From the NCBI GenBank assembly GCA_021160355.1, contig JAGHCS010000182.1, forward strand, positions 1 through 14,538: a stretch of 14,538 bases of DNA, in the 5' to 3' direction. A model generated the notes under the pieces. It searched no databases, was not told the DNA's origin, and was given only the letters and a program-made list of their open reading frames with translations. Position numbers and translations under genes: made by a program. Positions 1-6,153 of this stretch are shown here, one piece after another. The first letter of the stretch is position 1. Each line of letters starts with the position of its first letter. This stretch comes from Candidatus Cloacimonadota bacterium. Lineage in GTDB: Bacteria > Cloacimonadota > Cloacimonadia > JGIOTU-2.

Positions 1-129
1 ATACTGTATCAGTATTGCATCACCCTGACGTATATCGATAAAATGTACTTTCAAATTATCAGCTTTGACTTTTCCAAAACTGAAAACGATGATGCCCAAA
101 ACAAACAAACTAAAATAATATTTTTTCAT
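1..129 (-). CDS. Secreted ComEC/MBL-like protein, N-terminal part only
   Basis: An open frame starts at the ATG at 129 and runs off the left edge after 43 codons. The protein begins with Lys-Lys followed by a hydrophobic stretch (about residues 4-19) and a V-K-A site near residue 23, which looks like a Sec signal peptide. Immediately after comes LKVHFIDIRQGDAILIQ, which matches the opening strand and motif of the ComEC/Rec2-type metallo-beta-lactamase-fold hydrolases (usual form VHFIDVGQGDA). Here the usual V-G before Q-G-D is I-R. The metal-binding HxHxDH motif would lie beyond the window. Members of this group are exported hydrolases or standalone versions of the ComEC C-terminal domain; the substrate cannot be told. 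There is no clear SD. A TTGACA on the minus strand at 188-183 lies upstream but has no good -10 at the right distance. The family call is fairly safe, the function is not. Confidence 0.7.
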   Translation of the reverse strand, partial: MKKYYFSLFVLGIIVFSFGKVKADNLKVHFIDIRQGDAILIQY

Positions 130-249
130 ATAATTTATGAGTAATGCATAATATAAAGCTAATTGTGATAATGCCTAATTATTGTCAAATTTGCTGGTTT
201 ATTAAATTTAAAATTATTTCCACTACTTCAGATTAATATCTACAAGGTT

Positions 250-705
250 TTATTTGAATAAAATTTTCATCACTTCAGAAGGCTCGATCCTGTGAGGTGA
301 TCCTTTACCTTCGAAAAAGCAATGCTCCCTGATCATATGTATATTGAGAGGAGTCCAACATATTTCTTTTCCGCAGTTGAGATTCTTAAGGGTAATTGTT
401 CCTTTGGGATATCTGCCTGCATGAGGAAACGGACAAGGAATTTTCCCCCGATAACTCTTATATTCAACTTGATAAAATTCATCAATAATGATGGGGGCAT
501 CGTAGCTATCCCACGCCAAATCGGCAAAATACTGAAGTCGATCTGCAATTTCTCCAGGAGTTATACTTAATCTTTCAAGTGTTCTTCTATCTTCATCAAT
601 AATATCTTGATAATGTCGATTATCATTACCCAAAAAACCATTTAAAGTGATTACACCGGGCTGCATGTTTTCTTGTATTTTTTTCTCTTGTGGTGTTTGT
701 TTCAT
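250..705 (-). CDS. Conserved-looking protein of unknown function with Cys/His cluster
   Basis: This is a 151-residue soluble protein with no signal peptide or membrane segment. I do not recognise a named family. The ATG at 705 is chosen over a TTG four codons upstream because GAGGAA (715-710) lies 4 bases before it; this SD overlaps the nqrF stop codon, so translation is probably coupled to nqrF. The N-terminal half is charged and probably helical (about residues 28-65). The C-terminal half holds Cys91-Pro-Phe-x-His95, Cys111-x4-Cys116, then IHMIREH (His123, His128) and the motif FFEGKGSPHR. The Cys/His spacing suggests a metal site, and the GKGS stretch looks like a conserved signature; both are inference. 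It is the last gene of the nqr string, so it may share its transcript, but nothing shows it is part of the complex. Confidence 0.8.
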   Translation of the reverse strand: MKQTPQEKKIQENMQPGVITLNGFLGNDNRHYQDIIDEDRRTLERLSITPGEIADRLQYFADLAWDSYDAPIIIDEFYQVEYKSYRGKIPCPFPHAGRYPKGTITLKNLNCGKEICWTPLNIHMIREHCFFEGKGSPHRIEPSEVMKILFK

Positions 706-713
706 AGTATTCC

Positions 714-1817
714 TCAATTGAAAGAATCATAAAATATGTTATCTTCAGAAATCTTGATTGCGACCAGTTTTTTTTGAACCGCATCGATCATGCCGGGGCT
801 TCCACAGAGATATGCTTCCGTTTCTGCACCATCCTTAATGTACTCCTTCAAATAGGCCATGATATAGCCGGTTTTTCCTTTCCAGTCCGAATTTTCTTCC
901 GGTTGCGATAGTGTCGGCACATATGTAAAGTCCTTCAATTCCTTTTCCAATTTCTCAAACAATTCAGTGAGATACAGATCTTTTTTCGTGCGTGCACCAA
1001 AAAAATAAACCAACCTTCTTTTAGAACCGTGAGTATTTAAATATTCCAACATGGAAATGATCGGTGCTTTTCCTGAACCACCCGCAATGAAGACCATATC
1101 ATTTTGAGTGTCCTTGATAATAAAATCACCGAAAGGTCCTGTAAAAATTACAGTGTCTCCTTCTTTGAGATACTCATGAATGTAGGTCGTGCAAAGTCCA
1201 TCCGGCACTTTTTTTATGATGAGTTTAATATAATCCTTGTTATCCGGACTACTGGAAATTGAATAAGCACGAGTTACAGGTTGTCTGCTCTTTTCATATC
1301 TGGGAGCAACAAATTGGACAAATTGTCCTGCTTGAAATTCTATCTCTTTCGGTTTTGTGAGTTCAATCGTAATTTCTTTGATATCATAGGTTAAATCTTG
1401 AATTTTAATGACCTTTCCTGTGAATTCCTGAACAGCAAAAATATCTGCTGGAATTTTAATCTTGATGTCTTGTTTGACTTTTACCTGGCAGGCAAGACGC
1501 ACATTATTTTTTTTCTCATCTTCCTCAAGAAATGGAGTTTCGGTTGGAAGGAGTGGTCCTCCACCTTCAATCACTTTACATTTACAGAATCCGCAGCTTC
1601 CGCGTCCCCCGCAAGCTGATGAGAGAAAAATTTTATTATTGTTCAATATGTTGAGTAATGAACTTCCACCCTTTACTTTCAGTTCCTTTTTCTCATTAAT
1701 CATGATCGTACATTCACCATAATTTGCCAGTGTTGATTCTGCAATAATGAGTAAAAGCGCAAGGAAACCTCCAATTCCCGCAACGATACCGATAGTGATA
1801 AGGATTGAGATAAACAT
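714..1817 (-). CDS. nqrF: NADH-oxidising subunit F of an Na+-NQR-type complex
   Basis: The 367-residue protein has the NqrF domain order. An N-terminal membrane helix (about residues 3-25) is followed by a plant-type [2Fe-2S] ferredoxin domain with Cys69, Cys75, Cys78 (SACGGRGSCGFC) and Cys110 (RLACQ). Then comes an FAD domain with R-A-Y-S at 183-186, and an NAD-binding domain with VFIAGGSGKAP and a C-terminal YLCGSPGM. In known Na+-NQR this subunit takes hydride from NADH and passes single electrons through FAD and the iron-sulfur cluster into the membrane subunits. It is about 40 residues shorter than the Vibrio protein as I remember it, mainly because the long insert before R-x-Y-S is missing. 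It starts one base after the nqrE stop (TAATATG) with no strong SD, which suggests coupling to nqrE translation. Assignment as NqrF rather than another ferredoxin reductase rests on the membrane helix plus the nqrBCDE neighbours. Confidence 0.92.
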   Translation of the reverse strand: MFISILITIGIVAGIGGFLALLLIIAESTLANYGECTIMINEKKELKVKGGSSLLNILNNNKIFLSSACGGRGSCGFCKCKVIEGGGPLLPTETPFLEEDEKKNNVRLACQVKVKQDIKIKIPADIFAVQEFTGKVIKIQDLTYDIKEITIELTKPKEIEFQAGQFVQFVAPRYEKSRQPVTRAYSISSSPDNKDYIKLIIKKVPDGLCTTYIHEYLKEGDTVIFTGPFGDFIIKDTQNDMVFIAGGSGKAPIISMLEYLNTHGSKRRLVYFFGARTKKDLYLTELFEKLEKELKDFTYVPTLSQPEENSDWKGKTGYIMAYLKEYIKDGAETEAYLCGSPGMIDAVQKKLVAIKISEDNIFYDSFN

Positions 1818-1818
1818 A

Positions 1819-2136
1819 TTACTGTATCACAGCGATACCGGAAAAACCGATAAAACCAAGCGCCATAATGCCTGTGATTATCAGACTGAGAGCTGCACCA
1901 CGCAAACCGACCGGAACGAATTTTTCATTCACTTTTTCTCGAATGCCTGCGAGTGCCAATATCGCAAGCAACCATCCAATCCCACTTCCAGCACCAAACA
2001 CAACTGATTGAATAAAAGTATAGTTCCTGATGATCATAAAAAGTGATACACCGAGGATCGCACAATTGACAGTGATCAGTGGTAGAAAAATTCCAAGCGA
2101 GTAGTAAAGTACTGGCGAAAATCTCTCGATCACCAT
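1819..2136 (-). CDS. nqrE: nqrE C-terminal part, downstream of an in-frame stop
   Basis: These 105 codons correspond to the second half of NqrE/RnfA. They continue in exactly the same frame as the upstream half and are separated from it only by the TAA at 2184-2182 and 15 sense codons that also look like NqrE (IIFIIVIAAFVQLTE). The segment carries SPVLYYSLGIFLPLITVNCAILGV, including the second cluster cysteine (position 115 of the full gene), and further membrane helices to the normal end GFSGIAVIQ. The ATG at 2136 is the family's internal Met of the T-E-M motif, not an evident gene start, and I see no SD before it. If made on its own the fragment would lack the first helices and first cysteine. 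The ending and total length (195 codons across both halves) match intact family members of about 193-198 residues. Confidence 0.75.
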   Translation of the reverse strand: MVIERFSPVLYYSLGIFLPLITVNCAILGVSLFMIIRNYTFIQSVVFGAGSGIGWLLAILALAGIREKVNEKFVPVGLRGAALSLIITGIMALGFIGFSGIAVIQ

Positions 2137-2181
2137 TTCTGTGAGTTGGACAAATGCGGCAATGACAATAATAAATATAAT

Positions 2182-2184
2182 TTA
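2182..2184 (-). other. In-frame TAA interrupting nqrE (codon 75)
   Basis: On the minus strand the reading is CTT CAA TAA ATT ATA TTT. The codons on both sides are in one frame and both align to NqrE/RnfA, so no frameshift is needed to explain the break. The aligned residue in E. coli RnfA is Thr, in Y-L-R-T-L-A-F. A single change from TCA (Ser) or AAA (Lys) would create this stop; from ACA (Thr) two changes are needed. TAA is also the real terminator of nqrB, nqrD, nqrE, ugd and galE in this window, so a reassigned TAA codon is not supported. Confidence 0.85.
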
Positions 2185-2406
2185 TTGAAGATACACGAGA
2201 TCGAGCGGCACAAGTATGAAATAATAAACTGCATAATTAAGCCCGGTTGTGCAGGTCATCACAAAAAACACTGCAAGCCCTAAACCAATGGAAGAATCAA
2301 CCTGCTTTGATACCGAGAGATATGAGCACATTCCAAGAAAGTTCGTGAGTAAAATATTACTCGTGAAAACTGCTGCCATAAACAGGATGAATACACTTAT
2401 TTCCAT
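2182..2406 (-). CDS. nqrE: nqrE N-terminal part, ending at an in-frame stop
   Basis: The 74 codons from the ATG at 2406 match the N-terminal portion of NqrE/RnfA, an integral membrane subunit that with NqrD/RnfE holds an intramembrane iron centre. Visible features are two or three hydrophobic helices, N-F-L-G-M-C with Cys27 as a cluster ligand, V-S-K following it, and VPLDLVYLQ just before the stop. The start at 2406 is chosen because it begins one base after the nqrD stop (TAATATG, the same junction as nqrE-nqrF) and gives the usual family N-terminus; the open frame extends upstream to 2478 but that part lies inside nqrD and is not NqrE-like. Translation stops at TAA (2184-2182) where relatives have a residue, commonly Thr. 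Alone this piece should not form a working subunit. Confidence 0.75.
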   Translation of the reverse strand: MEISVFILFMAAVFTSNILLTNFLGMCSYLSVSKQVDSSIGLGLAVFFVMTCTTGLNYAVYYFILVPLDLVYLQ

Positions 2407-2407
2407 A

Positions 2408-3007
2408 TTATATCTTCTTCGCTTTAGTTTGGAGAATATAGACACCCCACATAAGAAGTGCCAGCATGAAAAACGCACTCGGTGCCATCACCATGATTGA
2501 CCATTTCGTCCACCACTGCCCTAAAACAGGGATTCCGAATAGCGATCCAAAACCGAATAATTCCCGGAAAAAAGCAATGATCAAAAGTACAAGCGCATAT
2601 CCAGCACCGGCTCCGATTCCATCTATTGCTGAGTTTATCGGAGTATTGTTTGATGCAAACGCTTCTGCACGACCCATAATAATGCAATTCGTAATGATGA
2701 GCCCTACATACGGTCCAAGGGCTTTACTCATATTTGGAAGATATGCCTTAAGGAATAAATCCACAATGATCACAAATGAAGCAATAATGAGCACCTGAAC
2801 CATCATACGAATACGATTTGGAATATAATTACGCAGAAGTGAAATGGTAAAACTCGAGCAAGCGAGTGTGAATATCACACCCAAACCCATAACGAGACTG
2901 TTCATGAGAAGATTTGTTACAGCCAGTGCAGAACAAATGCCGAGAATCTGTCTCCATACAGCATTTTCTGTAAAAAGACTATTTATCAGAATCTGTTTTT
3001 TTGTCAT
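2408..3007 (-). CDS. nqrD: Integral membrane subunit D of an Na+-NQR-type complex
   Basis: The 199-residue protein is almost entirely hydrophobic, with about six membrane helices, and matches NqrD/RnfE. Recognisable motifs are LGICSALAVTN with Cys25, RNYIPNRIRMMVQ (residues 59-71), LIITNCIIMGRAEAFA with Cys108, and INSAIDGIGAGAGYALVL. Cys25 and Cys108 correspond to the pair that, with the two from NqrE, ligates the intramembrane iron centre in known NQR/Rnf structures. The length is close to the family norm of about 200-210. RNxIPNxxR and the GRAEAFA region are closer to Vibrio NqrD than to RnfE as I recall them. The start codon overlaps the nqrC stop by four bases (ATGA), so translation is probably coupled. 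It ends one base before nqrE. Confidence 0.93.
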   Translation of the reverse strand: MTKKQILINSLFTENAVWRQILGICSALAVTNLLMNSLVMGLGVIFTLACSSFTISLLRNYIPNRIRMMVQVLIIASFVIIVDLFLKAYLPNMSKALGPYVGLIITNCIIMGRAEAFASNNTPINSAIDGIGAGAGYALVLLIIAFFRELFGFGSLFGIPVLGQWWTKWSIMVMAPSAFFMLALLMWGVYILQTKAKKI

Positions 3008-3624
3008 GAGTTCTTAAATTTTTGAATAATCTCGACAAGGTTATTATATAAGATATTCACAATCGCTCTGCTTGAAGCTGTTGCACCAGTTATTTGTTGT
3101 ATTTCTGTAAGATCAGCTATTTCATCTTCGGGAATAAGTGAATATTTGATAACTTCATCTTTGAAAATTATGGATTTGTTTTTAAATTGATCTAAGAACC
3201 AGGCTTCAGTTATGCGTGCTCCTAAACCAGGAGTTTCATTTTGCTCGGTGATTGAAAAACCTGTTATTTCGGAAAGCTCTACATTAAGTGCAGCAAGCGC
3301 TCGAATCGTTCCCCACAAACCGCTTCCTTGCATAGGAAAACAATAACCTATCACAATATTATCTCTCTTAGCTTCATAGAAGGTGATATTATCTCGAGTT
3401 CTAACTCTAATATATCTCTCATAATCTTCATTAACAGAGGTAGCTGGAAGTCCTAAGGTTTCTAAAACCTGTTTTCTCATTTGTGCTAACTCATAATCTT
3501 CAACGCGCTTATGGGTTAGATGATAGAAAGTTGCCAATATTCCCACACAAATTATCGTGATCACGATCATAAAAAAGACGGGATAGAACTTTGTTTCAGA
3601 GAAATGTATCTTCTGTTTTTCCAT
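3004..3624 (-). CDS. nqrC: Flavin-carrying subunit C of an Na+-NQR-type complex (short form)
   Basis: The 206-residue protein has one N-terminal membrane helix (about residues 13-34) and a periplasmic FMN-binding domain. The block GSGLWGTIRALAALN followed by ITGFSITEQNETPGLGARI is the NqrC signature. The covalent FMN site is T-G-A-T at 179-182, with Thr182 the predicted attachment residue, normally loaded by ApbE. The usual Asp three residues before the motif's Ser/Thr is Gln176 here. The length is that of RnfG (about 206) rather than Vibrio NqrC (about 257), while GSGLWG and ETPGLG argue for the NqrC side. It begins inside the nqrB stop (TAATG, one base shared) and ends overlapping nqrD (ATGA). 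No apbE gene is in the window. Confidence 0.9.
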   Translation of the reverse strand: MEKQKIHFSETKFYPVFFMIVITIICVGILATFYHLTHKRVEDYELAQMRKQVLETLGLPATSVNEDYERYIRVRTRDNITFYEAKRDNIVIGYCFPMQGSGLWGTIRALAALNVELSEITGFSITEQNETPGLGARITEAWFLDQFKNKSIIFKDEVIKYSLIPEDEIADLTEIQQITGATASSRAIVNILYNNLVEIIQKFKNS

Positions 3625-4550
3625 TATGTAGCTGGTTTTACTTTCTTGTTCATGAGCTTCTTCATGCCATATTCAATAATTGGCATAAAAGTATTTGCAA
3701 TGATCAGCGCAAACATGAAACCTTCAGCAAACAGAGAAAATTTCCTGATGAAGACAGTGAGAAATCCTATGAGTATTCCATAGATCCAAATTGTGTATTT
3801 TTCTTTTGGCATTGAAACTGGATCCGTAACCATAAATACCGACCCAAACATGATACCACCGCTTAAAAGAAAATATAATGGATTCTTTCCATAAAAGAGA
3901 AGAGAAAAAACCATGAAACTCACAAGAGTTGCAATCATCGGCTGCCATTTTGCGGTTTTTGTAATAACCAAATAGAGGGCTGCAATTATTATTAAGAGAG
4001 AAGAAGTTTCTCCGATACTACCGGGTATCATTCCAAAAAAGAGTTTTGGTATTCCTGTGATCACACCGGCTTGCTTGAATTGGATCATTGGTGTGGCAGA
4101 AGTGATAAGATTTGAGTGCGAGAAATGTGTAAATCCACCGGGAAAAGCGGCGAATGGTTTCATCCATTGAACAGTGAGTGCATTTGGAAATGCAACATAC
4201 AAAAATGTCCTCCCCACAATTGCAGGATTGAACATATTCATACCGAATCCGCCAAAAACCATCTTACCGAAACTTATTGCCACGACTGCGCCCACTGCTG
4301 CCATCCATAATGGGATCGTCGGAGGAAGTGTCAGTGCAAGCAGGCTTCCGGTCACAAAAACAGCAGTCGATACCTTACCCTTAGGCTTGGTTTTTATAAA
4401 TAGGAATTCCGTAAAAAGTGCAAAGAGATTTGTTATGAGTATTATAAATAGAACACGCCATCCAAAAAGAAAGATAGCGTATATAAAAATGGGAATAAGT
4501 GCATAAAGCACTCGATTCATTATTTTTTGTTTAATGAAACTGATCTTCAT
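3624..4550 (-). CDS. nqrB: Flavin-carrying membrane subunit B of an Na+-NQR-type complex (short form)
   Basis: The 308-residue polytopic protein has about eight to ten hydrophobic segments. The stretch FGKMVFGGFGMN followed by MFNPAIVGRTFLYVAFP (residues 94-122) resembles NqrB (FGKxVFGGxGxNxxNPAxxGRxFL) more than RnfD. The predicted covalent FMN site is T-S-A-T-P at 150-154, Thr153 being the attachment residue. The motif is degenerate: Asn147 where Asp is usual and Ser151 where Gly is usual. FGSVFMVTDPVSMP is the conserved late-helix block. Thr153 lies about 80 residues earlier than in Vibrio NqrB (Thr236), so the N-terminal extension of the canonical protein is missing. The start is uncertain: ATG at 4550 (used) or 4520; neither has a good SD. 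A C-terminal KKLMNKKVKPAT tail follows the last helix. Confidence 0.9.
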   Translation of the reverse strand: MKISFIKQKIMNRVLYALIPIFIYAIFLFGWRVLFIILITNLFALFTEFLFIKTKPKGKVSTAVFVTGSLLALTLPPTIPLWMAAVGAVVAISFGKMVFGGFGMNMFNPAIVGRTFLYVAFPNALTVQWMKPFAAFPGGFTHFSHSNLITSATPMIQFKQAGVITGIPKLFFGMIPGSIGETSSLLIIIAALYLVITKTAKWQPMIATLVSFMVFSLLFYGKNPLYFLLSGGIMFGSVFMVTDPVSMPKEKYTIWIYGILIGFLTVFIRKFSLFAEGFMFALIIANTFMPIIEYGMKKLMNKKVKPAT

Positions 4551-4575
4551 TGAGAAGAAGAAAATCTTATTTCAA

Positions 4576-4959
4576 CTAATCCTTTTTAAATGGATTGAAA
4601 ACAAAAAAGATAATAATAAAAATCAAACCTGCAAAGATGAAGAAATGATTCTTTTTTATGAATTCGGCTGCTGGGCATTCTTTCACTTTTTTAATTATCT
4701 CATCAAATTCGCGATCACCAATTTTAAGATCATCCTGGGAGATTTCTTCCTTAATCTCCTTTTTCACTTTTTCTACAGGTTTTTCAGACAGATTTTCTTC
4801 TTTCATTTCTTTTGAATATTGGATCTTATACTTAGATAGAGTTTTTCTGTCTTCATTTGGAAATGCATCCCTTAATGCAGCGTTTGAGCCGTATCCTTCT
4901 TTTTTTAATTCTTCGGGATGTGCTTTGAACCAGGCAAAAACTTCTTCACGTAAGCTCAT
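4576..4959 (-). CDS. Small C-terminally membrane-anchored protein, unknown function
   Basis: The 127-residue protein is not recognised. Residues 1-50 are charged and look like a compact helical domain with WFKAHPEELKKEGYGS, then DAFPNEDRKTLSKYK, which could be a helix-turn-helix-like fold, but this is inference. Residues 50-98 are very rich in Lys and Glu and probably extended or coiled-coil. Residues 104-122 form one hydrophobic helix ending in NPFKKD, so the protein is probably tail-anchored with the N-terminal part in the cytoplasm. The start at 4959 is well supported by GGAGGA four bases upstream (GGAGGACAGATG). It lies 15 bases after the SIMPL gene and about 25 before nqrB, so it is likely cotranscribed with both. 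It occupies the place where nqrA stands in canonical nqr operons but shows no similarity in size or sequence to NqrA. Confidence 0.8.
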   Translation of the reverse strand: MSLREEVFAWFKAHPEELKKEGYGSNAALRDAFPNEDRKTLSKYKIQYSKEMKEENLSEKPVEKVKKEIKEEISQDDLKIGDREFDEIIKKVKECPAAEFIKKNHFFIFAGLIFIIIFFVFNPFKKD

Positions 4960-4974
4960 CTGTCCTCCATCGGA

Positions 4975-5679
4975 CTATTTGATTGTAAACGTACAGGTGA
5001 CCGTTACTCTTATGGATTTTTTCCTCGTTGAGGTTTGGTACATTCCATAGTCAGAGAACTCAGTTGAGTAAGGTTCAGTTATCTGAAAAACGCCTGTACG
5101 TGCTGAGGTTATTTCTTTAACTTTACTTCCGGTTGATTTTGCAATTTCATTCGCTCTTTCAATAGCATTTTCTGTCGCATCACCGAGCAATTTCATTTTA
5201 ATATCTGGTAGATCGGTTGAGAAATACTGCATGTTGGAGTACTCGAATGCAAGCCCTTCTGTTGTGAAATCTATTGGATTAATTGCGAGGTTTTCTATTG
5301 CATCAAGGTCTTTTGAGATGATGAAAATATTTTGTTCGAGAATGTCACCCTCAATCTTTCCATATTGTCCATACATCTTTCTCACAGTAATGGGTTGTAT
5401 ATTGAAATCCTCAAAGGAAATCGCAAGTTCATTCCATATCCGTTTGAATGTCTGGAGTCTGTCATTCATGGTTTGATATCCTGCAGTGAGGTTTCCAGTT
5501 GGGACAGTTTCCGAGAAAGTGAAACTCCACTTCACTATGTTCGCCTCGAAATCATAAGTAGAATATCCAACAACTCTGACTGTTTGATCGGTCTGCCGCG
5601 ATCCATAAAAAAAGATTCCAAAAATAAGTGCTGCGACGATCAGACCGAGACTGAGTATCCATGCAGATGTTTTATTCAT
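4975..5679 (-). CDS. SIMPL/DUF541 domain protein, membrane-anchored
   Basis: The protein has a single N-terminal hydrophobic helix (about residues 6-26) followed by an exported domain of about 200 residues. The body matches the SIMPL (DUF541) family: VRVVGYSTYDFEANIVKWSF at the start, a central helix with AIERANEIAKSTGSKVKEI, then ARTGVFQIT and a closing STRKKSIRVTVTCTF strand. SIMPL proteins are periplasmic or surface proteins that oligomerise in some cases; no enzymatic function is generally established. The ATG at 5679 is preferred because GGGA lies five bases upstream; an ATG two codons earlier (5685) is possible but has no SD. The gene follows the GerW-like gene by a few bases and precedes the small anchored protein, forming a trio of small membrane proteins before nqrB. 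Confidence 0.88.
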   Translation of the reverse strand: MNKTSAWILSLGLIVAALIFGIFFYGSRQTDQTVRVVGYSTYDFEANIVKWSFTFSETVPTGNLTAGYQTMNDRLQTFKRIWNELAISFEDFNIQPITVRKMYGQYGKIEGDILEQNIFIISKDLDAIENLAINPIDFTTEGLAFEYSNMQYFSTDLPDIKMKLLGDATENAIERANEIAKSTGSKVKEITSARTGVFQITEPYSTEFSDYGMYQTSTRKKSIRVTVTCTFTIK

Positions 5680-5690
5680 TGGCATCCCAG

Positions 5691-6104
5691 TTATTTTTTC
5701 TTGCGTTTGAAGAGACTTTTAATGCCGGACACAACAACCATAAAAATAATAACTTTTAGAGTATTGAGTATCACCCGAGTTTTATCAATAATTTCAACAT
5801 ATTCTGCGTTACCGTCCTTGATTCTGATATAACCAACAGGATTGACATCAACAGTCATGCCAAGACCGCCACCTTTGCCGGTTTTAGATCCTGACTCATC
5901 ACTCTCGGATTTCTTTTCAATCTCAGCTTCTGTTTTTGAACCCATACTGCCGATACCACCGCCACCACCGCCTTTCATTGTAAAAGAGCCGACAGGTATT
6001 ATTGATAAACCATCGATTTTCATAACGTCGCCAAAAATTGATTTTGTGTTTGCGGATTTTTCGAGATTCTCTTTAATCTCTTTGATAAGTTCTTTAATTT
6101 CCAT
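5691..6104 (-). CDS. GerW/YtfJ-family protein
   Basis: The 137-residue protein matches the GerW (YtfJ) family. It has an N-terminal helix (MEIKELIKEIKENLEKS), then TKSIFGDVMKIDGLSIIPVGSF, a glycine-rich stretch with six consecutive Gly at about 44-49, a charged low-complexity linker (about 55-77), a second glycine-rich GKGGGLGM, and VNPVGYIRIKDGNAEYVEI. A hydrophobic segment (about 115-130) ends in KSLFKRKKK, so the C-terminus is probably membrane-associated. In Bacillus the family is linked to spore germination, but homologues are common in non-sporulating anaerobes where the role is unknown; nothing here implies sporulation. The start at 6104 has AGGGGG seven bases upstream. It lies 49 bases after the leuD-like gene and next to the SIMPL gene. 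Confidence 0.88.
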   Translation of the reverse strand: MEIKELIKEIKENLEKSANTKSIFGDVMKIDGLSIIPVGSFTMKGGGGGGIGSMGSKTEAEIEKKSESDESGSKTGKGGGLGMTVDVNPVGYIRIKDGNAEYVEIIDKTRVILNTLKVIIFMVVVSGIKSLFKRKKK

Positions 6105-6153
6105 TATGCCCCCTGATTTTATTTAATTACGATGATGAATTTATTTTTAATTG

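Noticed and set aside
2136..2406. Frameshift or selenocysteine as the cause of the nqrE break
   Set aside because: Both halves are in one frame, so no shift is needed; selenocysteine uses TGA, and the codon here is TAA.
2407..2478. Upstream extension of the nqrE frame to 2478
   Set aside because: The added residues overlap the nqrD coding end, are not NqrE-like and have no SD; the ATG at 2406 gives the family N-terminus.
714..4550. Calling the operon rnf
   Set aside because: No rnfB or rnfC is present, NqrF is present, and motifs in B and C are of the Nqr type, although some lengths are Rnf-like.
5691..6104. Evidence of sporulation from the GerW-like gene
   Set aside because: The family is widespread in non-spore-formers and no other sporulation gene is in the window.
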